Origin: Amorphophallus konjac
Taxonomy: Eukaryota; Streptophyta; Magnoliopsida; Alismatales; Araceae
Length of the DNA: 64,000 nt
Reading direction: 5' to 3'
Assembly (NCBI GenBank): GCA_022559845.1
Contig: CM040128.1
Span: 71,797,247-71,861,246, forward strand
Every line of letters starts with the position of its first letter. Positions within the stretch are counted from its first letter, which is position 1. The notes beneath the pieces are model-generated. The model worked only from the letters and a program-made list of their open reading frames with translations, made no database searches and was not told the origin of the DNA. Positions 58,751 to 64,000 of the stretch are shown one piece after another. The position numbers and the translations under genes were made by a program.

Positions 58751-59127
58751 GGCATGGCCATCCATGATGTCACTATAAGAAATTGGGTGCTTTTTCTTAT
58801 CCATGTACCCGAAATCATAGATATTTATATTGTCTTTTAATTATTCCTTAATAATTTATAACCTTTCATTTGCAGGCTGCAGTTGTACGGGGGTCTCTGG
58901 AGCTCTATGGGACATTCGAGGGAGTTGAGAAATAGGATCTTGTATTCGACAACGAATGTCCCCAACAGGCAGATGGAAGCCTCAACTGTGCCATTTATGT
59001 ACTGAAATATGTTCAAGAATTATCAAGGAAGGGGGAGACATCATGGACATTTAATGAGGGTGATTGTAATATGTTTAGAGCCTCGTTTGGGGCCAACCTC
59101 ATTACCTTTGAAAATGCAAGATCTTAA
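58751..59127 (+). pseudogene. ULP1/C48 peptidase domain, last part
   Basis: After the GGCAT duplication the exon continues for about 30 bp (MAIHDVTIRN). An intron ends at TTTGCAG (58875), and the last exon reads AAVVRGSLELYGTFEGVEK, TAG, DLVFDNECPQQADGSLNCA, IYVLKYV. The Gln of PQQ and the Cys of NCA match the oxyanion Gln and nucleophile Cys of C48 peptidases (usual motif Q..DCG). The stop is TAA at 59125-59127. The in-frame TAG near 58935 confirms pseudogene status. Confidence 0.78.
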
Positions 59128-59815
59128 ATATTTCACGTCTCAAACCTCATAATGTGACATACCTGTCTTCATTGATATTTCTTTTGTCATACATTTTGAT
59201 CTTCAAAGTTTTATATGTTTTAATGTTGCTAATGTGTGTGCTTAATAATGTTAATTCATGAATATCAATGAGTTTTCTGAAGACAGATTCAAGTTCGATT
59301 AAAGAACTAGGCTGAAGTGTGAAAAGATGAAGGCATTACTTGCACAAGTGTTGATTAGAGTCGACCGTGGAGCCGACTCCAGTTCAGACTGCTGAAGAGA
59401 AATACCCACGTCACCCGCTGGATGAAAAGGGCTTTGGCTACGCTTTAAGGGTGGCAAATAGGTGGCCAATGGTGAAAAATAGGCCTTACTGGTGTAAAAG
59501 AGACGACAAAGGGTGAATAATAGATGATCAGGCTGAAATATGAAAATATCCTTGTCCCATGAGAGAGAATATACCTCTGACAGTGTAGCCTTGGATCACG
59601 TGCAAAGCCTGTGCCCCTGGCCTTCGAGTTGAGCGTGTGCCAGACACACCGAGCCTATGATTCACCCTTTCACCCATTTGTCAGCCTTACTGGCTAATTT
59701 ACACGCTTATCGTCCATTTGTCAGTCATACGGGATATTTGTCACCCTTACTGTATATTTATCACTCTTATCTTACCACATGACCAGCCGTTGCCTTCTTT
59801 TCTCTCCATTAGCTG
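59128..59815. other. Spacer after the ULP1 gene, with TATTTGTCACC words in both orientations
   Basis: No coding signal. At 59445-59515 the word lies inverted (GTGGCAAATAGG, GTGAAAAATAGG, GGGTGAATAATAG). At 59660-59775 it is forward (CATTTGTCAGCCTTA, CATTTGTCAGTCATA, TATTTGTCACCCTTA, TATTTATCACTCTTA). More forward copies lie at 60125-60195. The change of direction within the spacer is unlike the left flank. Confidence 0.7.
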
Positions 59816-59822
59816 CTTGTCT

Positions 59823-59975
59823 TTGACCTGGATCATTGTAGCTGACTAATCTATTCATTAACCTTTGACTTTGACTGGGACCTCATGACTGTAGTCAAAA
59901 AAAGTTGAGCTTTTTGGAGTCCTCTTTGACTGGCGTTGACCTTGACAAGTTGACATTGACTGTCTTGGCATTGAC
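59823..59975 (+). promoter_or_regulatory. W-box (TTGAC) cluster
   Basis: Nine forward TTGAC words start at 59823, 59865, 59871, 59926, 59936, 59942, 59950, 59956 and 59971, with one reversed at 59894. Several have the WRKY-type TTGACC/T form. The cluster ends about 35 bp before a TATA box at 60010, the expected place for promoter elements of the small gene at 60408. Confidence 0.65.
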
Positions 59976-60009
59976 CAAGCCCATTCATTCTTCGATCTTC
60001 TGATTGCTC

Positions 60010-60016
60010 TATAAAC
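60010..60016 (+). promoter_or_regulatory. TATA box of the viroplasmin-like gene
   Basis: CTCTATAAACTC just after the TTGAC cluster; transcription would start near 60040-60050. Confidence 0.5.
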
Positions 60017-60407
60017 TCTTGATACACTCTTCACATTTTTATCCTCTTGTTAACTTGACACCTCCTTTCAGCTCCTTCTGCTTTTCATTGGTTAACTCTA
60101 GGATCTGTTTTAAACCCTTACCAGTGTATTTGTCTACTCTGCAGATCTAGTTGTCTCCACTGATAGGTATTTTTCACCCTTATCCAGTGTATTTGCCAAC
60201 ACCCTCTCTTGTCCAATCACCTCTGTAATATGCTCCAATCGAGCGACGATCGTTCGGCTAGGGTTCCTGACGTTCCCCTTTTTTCTGCTCCCGAGGGGCT
60301 GTGTTACCACCTCCATTGCAGCAATGTGTTAAATCGACACACCGATCATGCTCGTCACCCTACATTGACACCCCAATTCTATTTTAAGTTATTAAGGCTC
60401 CTCCGCA

Positions 60408-61485
60408 ATGTCATCCCCTTCATCAGTGCGCGTAGCGATGGCTTCCCCAATAGAAGAGCCCGTCTCCTCTGCGTCCTCCTCGGTCCCTTGTCATCACTGG
60501 TTCCTACTGCAGATGCCCTCTTCCTTTTTTTTAATCCTCTTCCATGTTTATGCATTTTATAGGCCTTTCATATGTTCATATATGATATGCTCTGGGTAGT
60601 TTCATATTAAATGGATGCAGTGGTTGTTTTGTTCTTAACCTCTGCACAAGTATTATTTTTTGTTGGACCTCTACCATACTTTGTGTATGCTCTGTACACT
60701 ATATTGGGCCTAACATCTACCTTGCTTTGATAAGAGCACACGGAAATGGACTTCCATATTGTTATTACTTGCCAGGAAACCATGTAAATATGTTCAAATT
60801 TTATTCCACCACATCAAGGCATACTATTGCTTAGGGTTGATTGGGTGTTAATTCACATGACATAAACCTTGTTCATGCACTTGAACTAGCAGACTTAAAT
60901 CCCCTACCCCACTATATCATGCTTCATACAATGTAACCTTAAACGTACATGCTTTCTGATCTACAAACTTGTTCTTATGGATTGGACTTCATATTGAATT
61001 TGTTGTAATTATTATGTTTGTCATACCTATTATCTTTTATAACACATTACATGCAGAGAATTGAGGTTCAAAAAATAGGAACGTATAAATGCTATGTAGT
61101 GTGGGTTGGTCGCGAACCCGGTGTATATTATAGTTGGCCCGAATGCTTTGTCCAGGTGAATGGATACCCTGGAGCTCGTTATAAGAGTTTTCACTCGGTA
61201 GAGGAAGCACATGCTGCTATAAATGGGGTTGGCAATAGCAGGCATACGTATGTTGATCATCCTCAACTACAGGAAAGGCCCATGCCTACATATCATGCAA
61301 GTCCCGGGCCTGACTATGATTCAAGGAACCAAGCACTACGCCAACAGACTACACAAATGTCAAATGTCCCTTGTATTGTTGTTGTTCTATTTTGTACTCT
61401 AGTAGTGTTGCTCCTCTTCATATTAGTTACTTTGTTATTATGTGTTGTTGTAGGTAAGGAAGTGTACTACGCTTGGTCTGTATAA
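60408..61485 (+). CDS. RNase H1 N-terminal/viroplasmin-like domain protein with C-terminal membrane anchor
   Basis: The certain part is the exon from 61050 (after TGCAG) to the TAA at 61483. It encodes YKCYVVWVGREPGVYYSW, then ECFVQVNGYPGARYKSFH and SVEEAHAAI, the full signature of the RNase H1 N-terminal hybrid-binding (viroplasmin, Cauli_VI) domain. A Pro/Gln linker follows, then about 28 hydrophobic residues (VVVLFCTLVVLLLFILVTLL) and a short tail. The catalytic RNase H domain is absent. A first exon from the ATG at 60408 (MSSPSSVRVAMASPIEEPV) is likely, but its donor is not clear. Promoter signals lie at 59823-60016. It follows the ULP1 gene in the same direction within the same motif-rich DNA. 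The exon has no stops, unlike its neighbours. Confidence 0.6.
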
Positions 61486-61521
61486 GGAAATAATGTACTA
61501 GACATTTTACTCGTTGACACC

Positions 61522-63560
61522 GTTAAATCCTTCAAACGAACTTGAGTTTCTTCAAATTTCACTGCCATGAGCTATTTATCACCGTTACAGAGCTATTTGT
61601 CACTTCTAATGGCTATTTGTCACTCATAACGAGCTATTTGTCACCCTTATTGCTCGCTAGGCGTCGCCTTTGTTTCGCTTCATCACATATTGTGACTTCT
61701 GTTATCGATTTATCACCCTTACGAGATATTTGTCAGCCTTGAAGCCTATTTGTCACCACTTATGACTATTTGTCACCACTATGCGGTGTTAACCGTTGCA
61801 GTATCTCTCTCCGGCCTCTCGTCTACTATGCGGCTGATGTATCCGGACGAAAGGAACCTCGGTCCAAGTGATATAATAAATATAATATTATAATTATAAT
61901 AAAATAAATAAAAATATCAAAAAACTATACAAATTAAAAATTTTATAAATATAACAGAATAATAATAATAAAATAATTATGAATAAGATAAAAATTATAT
62001 AAAATGATAATTAATAAATGTAACATCATAATAATAGTTAAATAATTATGAAAAATGACAAAAAAAATTGAAAATGATAATTAAGAAATGTAATGGTAAA
62101 ATAATAATGAAATAACTAAAAATGAGAAAAAATATAAAAATGATAATTAATAAATGTAACAGCATAATAATAGTAAAATAATTATGAAAATGACAAAGAC
62201 CATAAAAAATGATAATTAATAAATGTACGAGTATAATAATAAATTAATTATAAAATTGATAAAAAATATAAAATTGATAATTAATAAATGTAACACTATA
62301 ACAATAGTATAAAATCACCTAATTGTGAAAAATGATAGAAAAATAATATAAACGTTTCGCTTCATTTAATCAGTGTCGTTTGATGACTATGAAAGTTTCA
62401 GATCCGTGTTGGTAGAGTTAAGAAACCCATACATGGTTAAACCCTTCAAACGAACTTGAGTTTCTTCAAGTTTCACTGCTATGAGATATTTGTCACCGTT
62501 ACAGAGTTATTTGTCACTACTAACGGCTATTTGTTACTCACAACAAGTATTTGTCACCCTTATCGCTCGCCAGCCATCGCCTTTGTTTCGCTTCAAAACA
62601 TATCTTTTACTTCTGTTATGTATTTATCACCCTTAGGAGACATTTGTCAGCCTTGAAACCTATTTCTCACCACTGATGACTATTTGTCACCACTATGCGG
62701 TGTTAGCCGTCGCGCTTGATTTTCTTATTTGACTTACTAGCTCCAAAATTTCAAAACTTGTTCTTTCTATCTAACAATGATAATTAATAAATATAATACT
62801 GTAATTATAATAAAATAAATAAAAATGCTAAAAAACCATACAAATTGAAAATTTATAAATATAATGGAATAATAATAAAATAATTATGAAAAAGATAAAA
62901 ACCATATAAAATGATAATTAATAAATGTAACATCATAATAATAGTTAATTAACTGTGAAAATGACAAAAATCAAAAAAATTTAAAATGACAATTAATAAA
63001 TATAATGGTAAAATAATAATGAAATAACTGAAAATGAGAAAAAAAAATATAAAAATGATAATTAATAAATATAACATCATAATAATAGTAAAATTATTAT
63101 GAAAATGACAAAGCCCATAAAAATGATAATTAATAAATGTACCAGTATAATAATAAATTATTATAAAATTGATAAAAAAATATAAAATTGATAATTAATA
63201 AATGTAACACTTTAACAATAATATAAAATCACCTAATTGTGAAAAATGATAGAAAGATAATATAAACGTTTCACTTCATTTAATCAGTGTCGTTTGATGT
63301 CTAGGAAAGCTTCAGATCCATGTTGGTAGAGTTAGGAAACCCATATACGGTTAAACCCTTCAAACGAACTTGAGTTTCTTCAAATTTCACTGCCATGAGA
63401 TATTTGTCACCGTTACAGAGTTATTTGTCACTGCTAACGGCTATTTGTCACTCACAACATTTATTTGTCACCCTTATCGCTCACTAGCCATCGCCTTTGT
63501 TTCGCTTCAAAACATATCTTTTACTTCTGTTATCCATTTATCACCCTTTAAAACTACAAT
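61522..63560 (+). repeat. 914-bp tandem repeat with embedded TTTGTCACC arrays
   Basis: GTTAAAYCCTTCAAACGAAC begins units at 61522, 62436 and 63350, exactly 914 bp apart. The third is cut off near 63545. Each starts with about 270 bp holding eight to nine TATTTGTCACC words (61555-61795, 62480-62705, 63395-63545), followed by about 600 bp of AT-rich DNA built of 60-70-bp sub-repeats (AAAATGATAATTAATAAATG). The segment just after the array differs completely between unit 1 (61795-61860) and unit 2, yet the period is kept. Confidence 0.93.
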
Positions 63561-63714
63561 TATACACACAACCTACACAACTCAACATAAAACACACATC
63601 CCCCGATAAAATCCACACAACATATAACTCAATGAATAAAAGAAATTATAATTACATTAATTCAAATGTGTCATTTTTACAATTATAATTACAAATCAAC
63701 AGATATCCGTTGGA

Positions 63715-63951
63715 TCATCCTCTACCATCACCAGTTGTAGAAGAATCCCCTCTCTCAGACGACTCCTCCTGCCCAACAATTGCTTCATTTAGCTCAGTTG
63801 GATCGACTTCTTCCACTTCGTCCTCTATACACAACCGAAGTGGCTCGGCAGATTTGATCAGACGAAGATTAGAAGCAACCAACTCTGTAGTGTCACCCTC
63901 GTCTGATTGAAAAGTTTCGGCACTAGAATCCTCTGAGACGCCAATTTTTTA
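63715..63951 (-). CDS. Possible C-terminal exon of a minus-strand gene
   Basis: On minus a frame of about 78 codons ends at TGA (63715). It is acidic and Ser/Thr-rich: EDSSAETFQSDEGDTTELV, LRLIKSAEPLRLCIEDEVEE, SSERGDSSTTGDG. Upstream on minus the frame is closed near 63951, with a candidate acceptor (TCTCAG) at about 63932. No domain is recognised. It could be the tail of a transposase facing the ULP1 gene, with the rest right of the window. The overlapping plus frame at 63710-63910 is Ser-rich and also possible. Confidence 0.3.
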
Positions 63952-64000
63952 AAATACTCGCTCCATTCAAACCATAATTTTGAAAGAAGCTCTTTTCTGA

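Larger units (their letters stand above)
17635..59127 (+). pseudogene. ULP1-type (C48) cysteine peptidase gene with DUF1985/plant-mobile-like N-terminus, split by three LTR insertions
   Basis: Exons on plus at 17635-17795, ~18058-18386 joined to 43637-44000, ~44095-44225, ~44300-45199, ~47389-47678 joined to ~58751-58785, and ~58876-59127 read as one multi-exon gene. The N-terminal half resembles the DUF1985/plant mobile domain proteins found in plant transposons, and the C-terminal half is a C48 (SUMO-protease-like) domain. Such genes ride on Mutator-like and other plant DNA elements. Retrotransposons entered at 18386, 45199 and 47678. In-frame stops in several exons and one frameshift make it a pseudogene. 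I infer that it belonged to a DNA transposon, because motif arrays surround it and no host family fits. Confidence 0.75.

Noticed and set aside
60209..60562. A 117-codon plus frame before the viroplasmin-like exon.
   Set aside because: No domain; the alternative start at 60408 in another frame gives a Ser-rich leader more like the start of such proteins. It probably lies in the 5' UTR.
61050..61485. Endogenous caulimovirus (pararetrovirus) as the source of the viroplasmin-like domain.
   Set aside because: No movement protein, coat, aspartic protease or RT is nearby; the RNase H1 N-terminal domain also occurs in cellular and transposon proteins.
61542..63609. Three similar frames starting MSFFKFHC at 61542, 62456 and 63370.
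   Set aside because: They repeat with the 914-bp unit and translate the TTTGTCACC arrays; no conserved protein features.

Overview
The window is plant nuclear DNA made almost wholly of transposable elements nested inside one another. The evidence is Ty1/copia and Ty3/gypsy retrotransposons primed by initiator tRNA-Met, a CACTA-type transposase, a plant-type ULP1/DUF1985-like gene with introns, and AT-rich spacers. I see no intact housekeeping gene, rRNA, tRNA or CRISPR. The species cannot be told from sequence alone; a flowering plant with a repeat-rich genome fits. || Layout, left to right. 1-886 is the end of a long LTR inserted in the 5' LTR of a Sirevirus-like copia element (887-11724). 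Its gag-pol is one reading frame (2558-7891) broken only by nonsense codons. That element sits in a CACTA transposase pseudogene (11725-13796, minus). A 491-bp tandem array with a small hAT-like insertion follows (14678-16756). From about 16757 to the right end runs one old element or gene cluster: a ULP1-type peptidase pseudogene on plus (exons spread over 17635-59127), then a small RNase H1 N-terminal/viroplasmin-like gene with a C-terminal membrane segment (60408-61485), then 914-bp tandem repeats, and perhaps the tail of a minus-strand gene at the edge. || Three LTR elements split the ULP1 gene, each with a clean 5-bp target duplication: a Tekay-type chromovirus (18387-43631, GATTT), a solo LTR (45200-47241, GAACC) and a second Tekay-type chromovirus on minus (47679-58750, GGCAT). 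The first chromovirus was itself hit in its RNase H region by a gag-only, non-autonomous element with 2.1-kb LTRs (32013-38551, AAATT). It has also lost its PBS, gag and protease region, replaced by about 9.4 kb of repeat-rich DNA (21677-31083). That block holds a minus-strand gag-like gene split by a Sirevirus-type solo LTR (24737-27229, CTCAT). || Main observation: four LTR types here carry arrays of short inverted-repeat modules with fixed geometry. The two Tekay LTRs have CGGTC-N8-GACCG type modules, always 18 bp, at matching places in the LTR but with different outer arms. The 45.2-kb solo LTR has GGCGTCCAG-N4-CTGGACGCC, always 22 bp. The Sirevirus LTRs have GGTCGACC palindromes mostly in pairs 21-22 bp apart. 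Spacers vary while arms and lengths hold, as expected of sites for a symmetric DNA-binding factor or a hairpin. Separately, the ULP1 gene is flanked by arrays of a TATTTGTCACCCTTA-like word, which recalls the motif arrays that VANC anti-silencing proteins recognise in Arabidopsis VANDAL elements.
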